Shown here: in pieces, positions 43,491 through 52,220 of the stretch
How the letters are laid out: each line of letters begins with the position of its first letter
Position numbering within the stretch: the stretch's first letter is position 1
NCBI RefSeq assembly: GCF_900107375.1
Contig: NZ_FNPT01000002.1
Coordinates: forward strand, 306,690 to 370,689
Origin: Lysobacter sp. yr284
GTDB lineage: Bacteria > Pseudomonadota > Gammaproteobacteria > Xanthomonadales > Xanthomonadaceae
Reading direction: 5' to 3'
Length of the DNA stretch: 64,000 bases
Notes under the pieces: generated by a model
Seen by the model: only the letters and a program-made list of their open reading frames with translations
Databases searched by the model: none
What the model was told of the DNA's origin: nothing
Made by a program: the position numbers and the translations under genes

Positions 43491-44294
43491 ATGGTGACCC
43501 GTCTGAACCTGCAAGGCCGCACGGCCTGGCTCAAATCCTATGGCGGCGGCAGCCGCCGCCTGCGCCTGCGCGCGCTCGAGCTGACCGCGCGCCGGCTCGG
43601 CGTGCCGTCGCTGCGGCCGCCGCCGCACCGGGTCGGCGCCGACGCGCGCCAGACCGAGCAGCGCCGCCTGCAGGAACTGGCCGCGGTCGACGTGCGCGTG
43701 CCGAGCATCCTCGGCGAAGGCGATACCTACCTGTTGCTGAGCGACATCGGCGAGACGCTGTCGGCGCGCCTGCGCCGCGCTGCGCCGCAAGAGGCTTATC
43801 GCCTCGTCACCGAAGCCGCGCGCACGCTGGCCCAGGTGCACGCGCGCGGCGGCTACATCGGCCAGCCGCTGGCGCGCAACCTCACCGTCGACGAACACGG
43901 CCGCATCGGCTTCATCGATTTCGAGGAAGACCCGGCCGAGGTCATGACCGTGCAGCAGGCGCAGATCCGCGACTGGCTGATCTTCGCCGCCGGCACCTCG
44001 CGCTATTTCCGCGATCCCGACCGCGAGCTCAGCGCGATCATCGCCGAGTCGCTGCGCGGCGGCGCCGAGGAAGTGCGCCGCGGCCTCGGCGACGCCGCCG
44101 ACCGGCTCGGTTTCGTGCAATCGCTGAGCCGCTGGCTGGGCCGGCGCGCGCGCGGCCTCGGCGGCGCGGTGCAGGCCTTGCGTCGCGCGGCCTGGGTGTG
44201 GGCGCTGTGCGCGGTGTTGATCGGCCTGGGCGTGGACTTCGCCCCCGACCGCGATTTCGATTCGATCCGGCAGGTGGCCGAGTTCATCGACTGA
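43491..44294 (+). CDS. Kinase-like membrane protein between fabH and fabD, unknown role
   Basis: A 267-residue protein with a small-kinase (lipopolysaccharide kinase/InaA-like) fold. VTRLNLQGRTAWLKSYGGGS at the start could hold the ATP-binding Lys. AARTLAQVHARGGYIGQPLA then RNLTVDEHGRIGFIDFEEDP holds the C-lobe. The usual HxD of the catalytic loop reads IGQ here, although the following Asn and the metal-binding Asp (IDFEED) remain. One membrane helix is near the C-terminus (AAWVWALCAVLIGLGVDF). AAGGA at 43478-43482 supports the ATG at 43491. Its position interrupts the fab operon. It may be a pseudokinase or an unusual lipid-linked kinase. Confidence 0.75.
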   Translation: MVTRLNLQGRTAWLKSYGGGSRRLRLRALELTARRLGVPSLRPPPHRVGADARQTEQRRLQELAAVDVRVPSILGEGDTYLLLSDIGETLSARLRRAAPQEAYRLVTEAARTLAQVHARGGYIGQPLARNLTVDEHGRIGFIDFEEDPAEVMTVQQAQIRDWLIFAAGTSRYFRDPDRELSAIIAESLRGGAEEVRRGLGDAADRLGFVQSLSRWLGRRARGLGGAVQALRRAAWVWALCAVLIGLGVDFAPDRDFDSIRQVAEFID

Positions 44295-44644
44295 GCGCGC
44301 GATGCGCGCATCGACACGAACGGCCGCGGGCGACCGCGGCCGTTCGCGCATCCGCGCTCATCGCGATGCCGGCGATTGTCCCTGCAGGCGTTGCGCGGGC
44401 TGCGACCGCGAAACGCCCCATACGACGCAAGCGATGTTGCGCAGTCGCGACCGCGTAGCTTCCGCAACCAGCGCTTTTTCATGCGAGCGTTTGAATGACC
44501 GCCCGTCGGCCGCGTCGAAACCGCCGATCCCCGCACAGCCGCTCGCGTCACTTTGCGACGCGCTGTGACGCCGTACCTTCGGGTACAGACGTTCGCCGCG
44601 GTTCGCCCGTATCATGCGCGCTCCCTATCGATACGGCAGTACGC
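44295..44644. other. Intergenic region before fabD
   Basis: No gene is supported. It carries the hairpin at 44318-44345, an inverted repeat GCGTCAC ... GTGACGC (44545-44571), a GTACC-TTCG-GGTAC tetraloop hairpin (44573-44586) and a TATCAT (44610-44615) that could be the fabD -10 box. A separate promoter for fabD-fabG is therefore plausible. Confidence 0.45.
44318..44345 (+). terminator. Strong hairpin after the kinase-like gene
   Basis: Perfect 12-bp stem GAACGGCCGCGG / CCGCGGCCGTTC with GCGA loop, 24 bases after the stop. No T-run, so termination is likely but not certain. Confidence 0.55.
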
Positions 44645-45586
44645 GTGAGCGACCAGCGACTTTCTTTCGTGTTTCCGGGCCAGGGCTCGCAATCGCTGGG
44701 CATGCTGGCCGAGCTGTCGGAACTGCACGCGAGCATCCGCGAATCCTTCGTCGAGGCCAGCGACGGCGCCGGCGTCGACCTGTGGGCGCTGAGCCAGGGC
44801 GGCCCGGAAGAAATGCTCAACCGCACCGAATACACCCAGCCGGCGCTGCTCGCGGCCGGGGTGGCGGTGTGGCGGCTGTGGCAGGCCCGCGGCGGCGCGC
44901 AACCGGCGCTGCTGGCCGGGCACAGCCTCGGCGAATACACCGCGCTGGTCGCCGCCGGCGCGCTGTCGCTGCGCGACGGCGCGCACCTGGTGCGCCTGCG
45001 CGGCCAACTGATGCAGGAGGCCGCACCGGCCGGGGTCGGCGCCATGGCCGCCGTGCTCGGCGCCGAGGACGCCCTGGTCGAAGAAATCTGCCAGGCCGTG
45101 TCCGGCAGCGAGGTGGTGGTCCCGGCCAACTACAACTCGCCGGGCCAGATCGTGATCGGCGGCCACGCCGGCGCGGTCGACAAGGCCCTGACCCGGCTGG
45201 CCGAGGCCGGCGTACGCAAGGCGGTCAAGCTGGCCGTCAGCGTGCCCTCGCACACCCCGCTGATGCGCGAAGCCGCCAACCGCCTGGCCGAGGCCATGAC
45301 CGGGCTGGAATGGCGCCTGCCGAGCCTGCCGGTGGTGCAGAACGTCGACGCCCAGGTCCATGCCAACGTCGAGGCGATCCGCGACGCCCTGGTCCGCCAG
45401 CTGTACCTGCCGGTGCAGTGGACCGGCTGCGTCCAGGCGCTGGCCGCCGCCGGCGTTCAGCGCGCCGCCGAGTGCGGGCCGGGCAAGGTCTTGACCGGCC
45501 TGGTCAAGCGCATCGACAAGTCCATCGACGGCCGCGCCATCGGTACCCCGGCGGAGTTCGAGACCGCCCTGGCCGAGTGGCGCTGA
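44645..45586 (+). CDS. fabD: Malonyl-CoA:ACP transacylase
   Basis: Loads malonyl groups onto ACP. From the GTG start it has 313 residues. It begins with SFVFPGQGSQSLGMLAEL (7-24). The nucleophile Ser94 is in LAGHSLGEYTALVAAG and the catalytic His in SVPSHTPLMREAA. Arg for malonate is in LVRLRGQLMQEA. The end GTPAEFETALAEW is usual. GTG at 44645 is the only start fitting the family beginning. Confidence 0.96.
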   Translation: MSDQRLSFVFPGQGSQSLGMLAELSELHASIRESFVEASDGAGVDLWALSQGGPEEMLNRTEYTQPALLAAGVAVWRLWQARGGAQPALLAGHSLGEYTALVAAGALSLRDGAHLVRLRGQLMQEAAPAGVGAMAAVLGAEDALVEEICQAVSGSEVVVPANYNSPGQIVIGGHAGAVDKALTRLAEAGVRKAVKLAVSVPSHTPLMREAANRLAEAMTGLEWRLPSLPVVQNVDAQVHANVEAIRDALVRQLYLPVQWTGCVQALAAAGVQRAAECGPGKVLTGLVKRIDKSIDGRAIGTPAEFETALAEWR

Positions 45587-45634
45587 GCCCGCACGGCCGC
45601 ACCTTTCGCGCCGCGCGCGCTACTCAACCGCCAC

Positions 45635-45652
45635 GCCAGCCTGTAGGCTGGC
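45635..45652 (+). terminator. Hairpin between fabD and fabG
   Basis: Stem GCCAGCC / GGCTGGC with loop TGTA, 48 bases after fabD. No T-run; may be a processing or attenuation site rather than a full terminator. Confidence 0.35.
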
Positions 45653-45746
45653 CGCGCCCGGGCCGCGTGCCCGGCGGGCGGGATCGCAGGACGCGGCGGT
45701 TATCAGCAGCGGCGCAACCACGAGCCAGCACTACGGAGTGAGACAT

Positions 45747-46493
45747 ATGAGCACGACCCCGCTTTCGGGCGAAATCGCGCTGGTCACCGGCGCCAGCCGC
45801 GGCATCGGCGCGGCGATCGCCGACGAACTGGCCGCGCAGGGCGCGACCGTGATCGGCACCGCCACCACCGAATCCGGCGCGGCCGCCATCGGCGAGCGCC
45901 TGGCCGCGCACGGCGGCCACGGCCGGGTGCTGAACGTGGCCGACCCGGCCTCGGTCGAGTCCCTGCTCGACGCGGCGGCCAAGGAGATCGGCGCGATCTC
46001 GATCCTGGTCAACAACGCCGGCATCACCCGCGACAACCTGCTCATGCGGATGAAGGACGAGGACTGGCAGGCCATCCTCGACACCAACCTCACCAGCGTC
46101 TACCGCACCAGCAAGGCGGTGATGCGCTCGATGATGAAGGCGCGCCGCGGCCGCATCATCAACATCGCCTCGGTGGTCGGCGTGACCGGCAACCCGGGCC
46201 AGGCCAACTACGCCGCCGCCAAGGCCGGCGTGATCGCCTTCAGCAAATCGCTGGCGCGCGAGATCGGCAGCCGCGGGGTGACCGTGAACGTGGTCGCGCC
46301 CGGATTCATCGACACCGACATGACCCGCGACCTGCCGCAGGACGCGAAGACGGCCATGTTCGACCAGATCGCGCTGGGCCGCTTCGGCGAACCGGCCGAC
46401 ATCGCCCGCGCGGTGGCGTTCCTGGCCGGCCCCGGGGCCGGCTACATCACCGGCGAAACGCTGCACGTCAACGGCGGCATGTACATGCCGTAA
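45747..46493 (+). CDS. fabG: 3-oxoacyl-[ACP] reductase
   Basis: NADPH-dependent reductase of the elongation cycle, 248 residues. Cofactor motif is VTGASRGIGAAIADELA (about 14-30) and NNAGITRDNLLMRM follows. The catalytic Ser-Tyr-Lys set is in INIASVVG and NYAAAKAGVIAF. VAPGFIDTDMT and the C-terminal TGETLHVNGGMYM are typical. The ATG at 45747 is preferred to a GTG 9 bases upstream; GGAG at 45735-45738 fits as ribosome site. Confidence 0.96.
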   Translation: MSTTPLSGEIALVTGASRGIGAAIADELAAQGATVIGTATTESGAAAIGERLAAHGGHGRVLNVADPASVESLLDAAAKEIGAISILVNNAGITRDNLLMRMKDEDWQAILDTNLTSVYRTSKAVMRSMMKARRGRIINIASVVGVTGNPGQANYAAAKAGVIAFSKSLAREIGSRGVTVNVVAPGFIDTDMTRDLPQDAKTAMFDQIALGRFGEPADIARAVAFLAGPGAGYITGETLHVNGGMYMP

Positions 46494-46623
46494 GGCCTTG
46501 ACGTAGGCTAGTAAGCGATTGAACCCAAAGGGGTTTCGCCGACGCCGGGCGCCGGTCTCGCGAAACATCCCGATTCCATTAGACTATCCCATCGAAAAAC
46601 CCCTCACGGGAGGAGCAGCATCC

Positions 46624-46863
46624 ATGAGCAGCATCGAAGAACGCGTCAAGAAGATCGTGGTCGAACAGCTGGGCGTCAAGGAAGAAGAGGTCACCAACAA
46701 CGCTTCGTTCGTCGACGACCTCGGCGCGGATTCGCTCGACACGGTCGAGCTGGTGATGGCGCTCGAGGAAGAGTTCGAGTGCGAGATCCCGGACGAAGAG
46801 GCCGAGAAGATCACCTCGGTGCAGCAGGCGATCGATTACGTCAAGGCGCACGTCAAGTCGTAA
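46624..46863 (+). CDS. acpP: Acyl carrier protein
   Basis: 79-residue acidic carrier of growing fatty acids. Ser37 in [20 protein letters not shown] takes the phosphopantetheine arm. It begins [21 protein letters not shown] very good ribosome site GGGAGGAG lies at 46609-46616. The 130-base gap before it, with an A/T-rich segment (ATTAGACTATCC), is the likely site of an extra promoter, as ACP is usually expressed more than its neighbours. Confidence 0.98.
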   Translation: MSSIEERVKKIVVEQLGVKEEEVTNNASFVDDLGADSLDTVELVMALEEEFECEIPDEEAEKITSVQQAIDYVKAHVKS

Positions 46864-46967
46864 TCCGCCGCGACGGGCCCGCGCACGAGCGTTCGCGCGC
46901 GGCGTCCGACGGCATGCGTTGCGGCGACCATCGCACGACCATCGCAATGGATCGATGAGCAACCCAC

Positions 46968-46995
46968 CGGGGCCGCAATGCGGCCCCGTGCTTTT
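46968..46995 (+). terminator. Terminator-like hairpin after acpP
   Basis: Stem CGGGGCCGC / GCGGCCCCG with AAT loop followed by TGCTTTT. It lies 105 bases after the acpP stop and could separate acpP from fabF transcription. Confidence 0.7.
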
Positions 46996-47112
46996 CCGGC
47001 CGGTCGATACGCCGGCGTAGCGTTGGGCGGCGTACGGTCGCCGCGGCGCGCGGCGCCCGCGGCCGGGTCGCGACGGACCGATCCGGTCCGATCGCGTCCT
47101 ACCCGCCACGAG

Positions 47113-47160
47113 CAAGACCGATCCGCTTCGAACAAGACCGATCTGTTTCAAACAAGATTG
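47113..47160 (+). repeat. 20-bp direct repeats upstream of fabF
   Basis: Copies begin at 47113 (CAAGACCGATCCGCTTCGAA), 47133 (CAAGACCGATCTGTTTCAAA) and 47153 (CAAGATTG, partial). The period is exactly 20 bases. They end 20 bases before the fabF start and could be regulator half-sites or a simple duplication. Confidence 0.75.
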
Positions 47161-47180
47161 CTCCCAAGAGGTAAGGCTGA

Positions 47181-48434
47181 ATGTCCAACCGTTCCTTCAA
47201 CCGCCGCGTGGTCGTCACCGGCCTCGGCCTCGTTTCTCCGCTCGGCAACGACGTCGCCAGCAGCTGGGACGGCATCGTCAACGGCCGCTGCGGCATCGGT
47301 CCGATCACCCATTTCGATCCCGCCGCGTTCACCACCCGCATCGCCGGCGAAGTGCGCGACTTCGACATCACCCGCTACGGGGTGAGCACGAAGGACGCGA
47401 AGAAGATGGACGAGTTCATCCACTACGGCGTCGCCGCCTCGCTGATGGCGCTGCAGGACGCGGGCATCGTCGTCGACGACTCCAACGCCGAGCGCATCGG
47501 CGCGCTGGTCGGCTCGGGCATCGGCGGCCTGCTCGGCATCGAGGAGCAGACCATCAAGTACCACGAGGGCGGCCCGCGCAAGATCTCGCCGTTCTACGTG
47601 CCCAGCACCATCATCAATATGCTGCCGGGGCAGATCTCGCTGATCACCGGCGCCAAGGGCCCGAATTTCTCCGCGGTCTCGGCCTGCGCCACCTCCAACC
47701 ATTCCATCGGCGTGGCGATGCGCATGATCCAGTACGGCGACGCCGACGTGATGGTCGCCGGCGGCGCCGAGCGCGGCTCCTCGCCGACCTCGGTCGGCGG
47801 CTTCTGCTCGATGAAGGCGATGTCGACCCGCAACGACGACCCGGCCCGCGCCTCGCGGCCGTGGGACAAGGACCGCGACGGCTTCGTCCTCGGCGACGGC
47901 GCCGGCATCCTGATCCTGGAAGAGTACGAACGCGCCAAGGCGCGCGGCGCGCGCATCTATTGCGAGCTGGCCGGCTTCGGCGCCAGCTCCGACGCGTTCC
48001 ACATGACCGCGCCGAGCGAGAACGGCGAGGGCCCGGCGCGCTGCATGGTCGCCGCGTTCAAGGACGCCGGGATCAATCCCGACCAGGTCGAGTACCTCAA
48101 CGCGCACGGCACCTCGACCCCGCTCGGCGACCTCGCCGAGACCCTGGCGATGAAGCGCGCGCTGGGCGACCACGCCTACAAGATGATGGTCAGCTCGACC
48201 AAGTCGATGACCGGGCACCTGCTCGGCGCGGCCGGCGGCGCCGAGGCGATCTTCTCGGTGCTGGCGCTGCACCACGGCATCATCCCGCCGACCATCAACC
48301 TCGACCAACCGGGCGAGGGCTGCGATCTGGACTACGTGCCGAACGTGGCGCGCGAGAAGAAGATCGACGTGGCCGTGTCGAACGGGTTCGGCTTCGGCGG
48401 GACCAACGGGACGCTGGTGTTCAAGCGGGTCTGA
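47181..48434 (+). CDS. fabF: 3-oxoacyl-[ACP] synthase II (KAS II)
   Basis: Condensing enzyme of fatty acid elongation, 417 residues. The catalytic Cys169 is in SAVSACATSNHSIG, with two His in YLNAHGTSTPLGD and KSMTGHLLGAAGG. The final GFGFGGTNGTLVFKR is conserved. It ends at a strong terminator, so the fab operon proper finishes here. Confidence 0.97.
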   Translation: MSNRSFNRRVVVTGLGLVSPLGNDVASSWDGIVNGRCGIGPITHFDPAAFTTRIAGEVRDFDITRYGVSTKDAKKMDEFIHYGVAASLMALQDAGIVVDDSNAERIGALVGSGIGGLLGIEEQTIKYHEGGPRKISPFYVPSTIINMLPGQISLITGAKGPNFSAVSACATSNHSIGVAMRMIQYGDADVMVAGGAERGSSPTSVGGFCSMKAMSTRNDDPARASRPWDKDRDGFVLGDGAGILILEEYERAKARGARIYCELAGFGASSDAFHMTAPSENGEGPARCMVAAFKDAGINPDQVEYLNAHGTSTPLGDLAETLAMKRALGDHAYKMMVSSTKSMTGHLLGAAGGAEAIFSVLALHHGIIPPTINLDQPGEGCDLDYVPNVAREKKIDVAVSNGFGFGGTNGTLVFKRV

Positions 48435-48456
48435 CCGGTTTTGTGGGTCGCAACGA

Positions 48457-48492
48457 ACCCGCGGGGCTGCGGCTCCGCGGGTTTTTTGTTTT
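48457..48492 (+). terminator. Rho-independent terminator after fabF
   Basis: Stem ACCCGCGG / CCGCGGGT with a GC-rich loop followed by TTTTTGTTTTTG, 22 bases after the stop. Confidence 0.88.
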
Positions 48493-48553
48493 TGCGTCGC
48501 GCAGGCGACGGCGGGGCCGCGCGGCGTCCGGCGCGCCCGCGTACGATGCCGGC

Positions 48554-49387
48554 ATGGCTCCCGACCCGCTTCCCGAAGCCCGTTATTTCCACGGCGACCG
48601 ACGCCTCCCGGCGCTGCCGCCGTTCGACCGCGGCCAGGCCTACGGCGACGCCCTGTTCGAGACCCTGCGCGCGCACGGCGGCGAACTGCCGTGGTGGGAC
48701 GCGCACTGGGCGCGCCTGAGCGGCGGCGCGCGGCGCCTGGGCCTGGCGCTGCCCGATCCGCGGCAGATGCGCGCCGAGGCGGTCGAGCTGCTCGACGGCG
48801 CCGACGCGGTGCTCAAGCTGATCCTCAGCCGCGGCGCCGGCGGCCGCGGCTACGCGCCGCCGGCGCAGGCGGCGCCGGTGTGGACCCTCTCGCGCCACCC
48901 GCTGCCGCCGTCGCCGCGCCCCGGCGGCCTGCGCCTGCGCTGGTGCGAACTGCGCCTGGCCGAGCAGCCGGCGCTGGCCGGGCTCAAGCACTGCAATCGG
49001 CTGGAGCAGGTGCTGGCGCGGGCGGAATGGGACGATCCGGATATCGACGAGGGCCTGCTGCGCAACGCCGCGGGCGAGGCGGTCTGCGCCACCGCCGCCA
49101 ACGTATTCGTCCTGCACGGGCGGCAGTGGACCACCCCGCCGGTGGACCGCTGCGGCGTGGCCGGCGTGTGCCGGCAGCGCCTGATCGAACTGGGCGAAGC
49201 GCGGGTCGCGGCGGTGGCGGCCGACGAACTGCAACGCGCCGATGCCATTTTCCTGTGCAACGCCGTGCGCGGTATCCTGCCGGTGGCGCGGCTCGGCGAG
49301 CGGCAGTGGGCGCCGCATCCGGCCGTGGCCGGGCTGCGGCGCCGGCTCGGCGACGCGCATCCCGCCTTCGTCCCCGGCGACGACTGA
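48554..49387 (+). CDS. pabC: Aminodeoxychorismate lyase
   Basis: PLP enzyme that releases pyruvate to make 4-aminobenzoate for folate. It has 277 residues. Fold-type IV motifs: DRGQAYGDALFETLRAHGGE (about 25-44), the PLP Lys in AGLKHCNRLEQVLARAEWDD, and ATAANVFVLHGRQWTTPPVD with the Ser/Thr-rich phosphate site. DAIFLCNAVRGILPVARLGE near the end is the PabC signature. Position between fabF and mltG matches E. coli. Confidence 0.94.
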   Translation: MAPDPLPEARYFHGDRRLPALPPFDRGQAYGDALFETLRAHGGELPWWDAHWARLSGGARRLGLALPDPRQMRAEAVELLDGADAVLKLILSRGAGGRGYAPPAQAAPVWTLSRHPLPPSPRPGGLRLRWCELRLAEQPALAGLKHCNRLEQVLARAEWDDPDIDEGLLRNAAGEAVCATAANVFVLHGRQWTTPPVDRCGVAGVCRQRLIELGEARVAAVAADELQRADAIFLCNAVRGILPVARLGERQWAPHPAVAGLRRRLGDAHPAFVPGDD

Positions 49388-49453
49388 GCCGCCGCATCCG
49401 CGGCGGCCGGTCCGCGGCGGCGCGGCGGGCCCGGATCGTTCAGTGGAGGTTGC

Positions 49454-50605
49454 GTGGCGGCAAAGGAAAAGAAGGGCAAGCGCGGCTGCGGTTGCCTGAT
49501 CGTGATCGTCTTGTTGCTGGCGGCGCTGGCCGCGGGCGGCGGGTGGGCGTGGCAGCGCTACCTCGGCTTCGCCGACGCGCCGCTGCGCGGGCTGCAGCCG
49601 GACCAGAGCCTGCTGGTCGAGCGCGGCGACTCGCTGCCGACGGTGGTGCGCAAGCTGCGCGCGTCCGGGGTGACGGTCGGCGAGGAACTGGAATGGCGCT
49701 TGCTGGCCAAGCAGCTCGGCGCGGCCGGGCGGCTGCAGGTCGGCGAGTACGCGCTGGCGCCGGGCACCAGCCCGCGCGCGCTGCTGATGGCGATGCGCGA
49801 CGGCAAGGTCGTCAGCCACCGCTTCGTCATCGTCGACGGCTGGAACGTGCGCGACCTGCGCACGGCGCTGGCGCGCGCCGACAAGCTCAAGCAGCAGGCC
49901 GCGCAGCTCGACGACGCGGCGCTGATGAAGGCGCTGGGCAAGGGCGGGCAGCACCCGGAAGGCCGCTTCCTGCCGGAAACCTATTTCTACACCGGCGGCG
50001 ACAGCGACCTGGACGTGCTCAAGCGCGCGGCCGCGGCGATGGACAAGGCGCTGGCGGCGTCGTGGTCCGGGCGCGACAAGGACAGCGTGCTCAAGACCCC
50101 GTACGAGCTGCTGACGATGGCCTCGATCGTGGAGAAGGAAACCGGCGTGCCGGCCGAGCGCGCGCAGATCGCCGGGCTGTTCGAACGCCGGCTCAAGCTG
50201 GGCATGCGCCTGGAGACCGACCCGACCGTGATCTACGGCATCGGCTCGGCGTACGACGGCAACATCCGCAAGCGCGACCTGCAGACCGACACGCCGTACA
50301 ACACCTACACCCGCGCCGGCCTGCCGCCGACGCCGATCGCGATGCCGGGGCTGGCCGCGCTCAAGGCCGCGGCCAATCCGGCGCCCGGCGATGCGCTGTT
50401 CTTCGTCGCCGCCGGCGACGGCAGCGGCCGCAGCCTGTTCGCCGCGACCTACGCCCAGCACCAGGCCAACGTGCGCCTGTACCTGCAGCGCTATCGCCAG
50501 AACCAGGGCCGCGGGCAGCCGGAAGAGGGCAAGGCGCTGCTGGAGGAAGCGGCCGAAGCCCCGCCCGCGTCCGCGCCGCCCGCGCCGCCGGGAGCGAGCC
50601 GATGA
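49454..50605 (+). CDS. mltG: Endolytic murein transglycosylase MltG
   Basis: Membrane-bound enzyme that cuts nascent glycan strands and so sets their length. 383 residues with a GTG start. One N-terminal helix follows a basic, Cys-containing head (KKGKRGCGCLIVIVLLLAAL, about 7-26). The YceG domain has FLPETYFYTGGDSDLDVLKR and catalytic Glu227 in MASIVEKETGVP. The final PTPIAMPGLAALKAAANPAP and LFFVA are typical. A Pro/Ala-rich tail of about 25 residues is extra. ATGA overlap with tmk. Confidence 0.95.
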   Translation: MAAKEKKGKRGCGCLIVIVLLLAALAAGGGWAWQRYLGFADAPLRGLQPDQSLLVERGDSLPTVVRKLRASGVTVGEELEWRLLAKQLGAAGRLQVGEYALAPGTSPRALLMAMRDGKVVSHRFVIVDGWNVRDLRTALARADKLKQQAAQLDDAALMKALGKGGQHPEGRFLPETYFYTGGDSDLDVLKRAAAAMDKALAASWSGRDKDSVLKTPYELLTMASIVEKETGVPAERAQIAGLFERRLKLGMRLETDPTVIYGIGSAYDGNIRKRDLQTDTPYNTYTRAGLPPTPIAMPGLAALKAAANPAPGDALFFVAAGDGSGRSLFAATYAQHQANVRLYLQRYRQNQGRGQPEEGKALLEEAAEAPPASAPPAPPGASR

Positions 50606-51252
50606 GCCTGCGCACCTGGCCGCGGCTGGTCACCCTGGAAGGCGGCGAAGGCGCCGGCAAGTCGACCGTGCTGGCGGCGCTGCGCGGCGCGTTCGAAGCC
50701 GCCGGCATCCAGGCCGTCTACACCCGCGAGCCCGGCGGCACGCCGTTGGCCGAGCAGATCCGCGGGCTCATGCTCGACACCCAGCACGAGCCGGCCACCG
50801 ACGAGACCGAACTGCTGCTGGCCTTCGCCGCGCGCGCCCAGCACGTGCGCGCGACCGTGCTGCCGGCGCTGCAGCGCGGCGCCTGGGTGGTCAGCGACCG
50901 CTTCACCGACGCCAGCTACGCCTACCAGGGCGCCGGCCGCGGCGGCGATGCGGACTTCATCGCCGAACTGGAGCGGCGCGTGGTCGGCATCCGCCCGGCC
51001 TTGACGCTGCTGCTGGACGTGCCGGTCGACGTCGGCCTGGCGCGCATGCGCGGGCGCGGCGCCGCCGACCGCATCGAAAGCGAGCGCAACGAGTTCTTCG
51101 AACGCGTGCGCCAGGGCTATCGCGACCGCGCCGCGGCCGAGCCGGCGCGTTTCGAAGTGATCGACGCCGCCCAGCCCGCCGACGCGGTCGCCGCGCAGGC
51201 GGTGGCGCGGCTGCGCGCGCTGATCGCCGCCACCGCCGAGGACGCCGCATGA
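50602..51252 (+). CDS. tmk: Thymidylate kinase
   Basis: Phosphorylates dTMP to dTDP. 216 residues. P-loop LEGGEGAGKST (12-22), REPGGTPLAEQIR (DR/E-P-G-G motif), SDRFTDASYAYQGAGRG and the LID region MRGRGAADRIESE. It overlaps mltG and holB by ATGA at both ends, so it is translationally coupled. Confidence 0.96.
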   Translation: MSLRTWPRLVTLEGGEGAGKSTVLAALRGAFEAAGIQAVYTREPGGTPLAEQIRGLMLDTQHEPATDETELLLAFAARAQHVRATVLPALQRGAWVVSDRFTDASYAYQGAGRGGDADFIAELERRVVGIRPALTLLLDVPVDVGLARMRGRGAADRIESERNEFFERVRQGYRDRAAAEPARFEVIDAAQPADAVAAQAVARLRALIAATAEDAA

Positions 51253-52220
51253 GCGCCGCCTTCGCGCCGTGGCAACGGCGCATCTACGACCAGGCCCAGG
51301 CCTCCATCGCCGCCGGCCGGCTCGGCCACGGGCTGCTGTTCTGCGGCCCGGCCGAACTGGGCAAGCGCGCGGTCGCGCAGCGCTTGGCGCAAGGCCTGCT
51401 GTGCCGCGAACCGGTCGCCGACGGCGGGCCGTGCGGCCACTGCCGCAGCTGCCTGCTGTTGGCCGCGGGCACCCATCCGGATTACCAGCTCGTCAGCTTC
51501 GTGCCGAACAAGGAAGGCACCAAGCTGCGCAGCGAAATCGTGATCGAACAAATCCGCAACCTGTCCGAGCGGCTGTCGTTGACGCCGCAGTACGGCGGCG
51601 CGCAGATCGCGATCATCGATCCGGCCGACGCGATCAACACCGCCGCGTGCAACGCCTTGCTCAAGACTCTGGAAGAGCCGGTGCCGGGCCGCTACCTGTG
51701 GCTGGTGAGTTCGCATCCGGCGCGCCTGCCGGCGACCATCCGCAGCCGCTGCCAGCGCCTGGAATTCCGCCTGCCGCCGCAGGACGAGGCGCTGGCCTGG
51801 CTCAAGGCCCAGGGCCACGCCGATGCGGCCGCGCGCGAGGCCTTCGATGCGGCGCGCGGCCATCCCGGATTGGCGCACGAATGGCTGACCGGCGACGGCC
51901 TCAAGCTGCGCCGCGAAGTCGCCGCCGACCTGGCCAAGCTCGGCCGCGGCGAGACTTCCGCGCCCGAAGTCGCGCAGCGTTGGGTCGGCGACGAGCACGC
52001 GGTATTGCGTCTGCGACATGCGTCGGACATCGCGCTCGCCGAAGCCAGCGCCGGCTTGACCGACCCGGCGCGCGCGCGCAGTCTTGCGTCCTGGTTCGAC
52101 CGGGCCAACCGAACCCGCGATCTGCTGCGGACCACGGTCCGCGCCGATCTGGCGGTCACCGAATTGTTGATGGCCTGGCGCAGCGACGAAGCGCGCCGCG
52201 CCGGGGGAGGAAGGGCATGA
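51249..52220 (+). CDS. holB: DNA polymerase III delta-prime subunit
   Basis: Non-ATPase arm of the clamp loader, 323 residues. The AAA+ shape is present, with a degenerate P-loop CGPAELGKRAVAQRLAQ (about 32-48). Zinc cysteines lie in CREPVADGGPCGHCRSC. The conserved AACNALLKTLEEPVPGRYLW and SRCQRLEFRLP follow. Lack of a full Walker A Thr/Ser is normal for delta-prime. Coupled to tmk and pilZ by ATGA overlaps. Confidence 0.95.
   Translation: MSAAFAPWQRRIYDQAQASIAAGRLGHGLLFCGPAELGKRAVAQRLAQGLLCREPVADGGPCGHCRSCLLLAAGTHPDYQLVSFVPNKEGTKLRSEIVIEQIRNLSERLSLTPQYGGAQIAIIDPADAINTAACNALLKTLEEPVPGRYLWLVSSHPARLPATIRSRCQRLEFRLPPQDEALAWLKAQGHADAAAREAFDAARGHPGLAHEWLTGDGLKLRREVAADLAKLGRGETSAPEVAQRWVGDEHAVLRLRHASDIALAEASAGLTDPARARSLASWFDRANRTRDLLRTTVRADLAVTELLMAWRSDEARRAGGGRA

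Larger units (their letters stand above)
46864..47180. other. Intergenic region acpP-fabF
   Basis: No gene seen. It holds a terminator-like hairpin (46968-46995) and three 20-bp direct repeats just before fabF (47113-47160). AAGAGG at 47167-47172 is the fabF ribosome site. Confidence 0.5.

Noticed and set aside
46494-46623. TTGACG at 46498 as a -35 box for acpP
   Set aside because: No acceptable -10 lies 16-18 bases downstream; a promoter may exist in this gap but cannot be placed.
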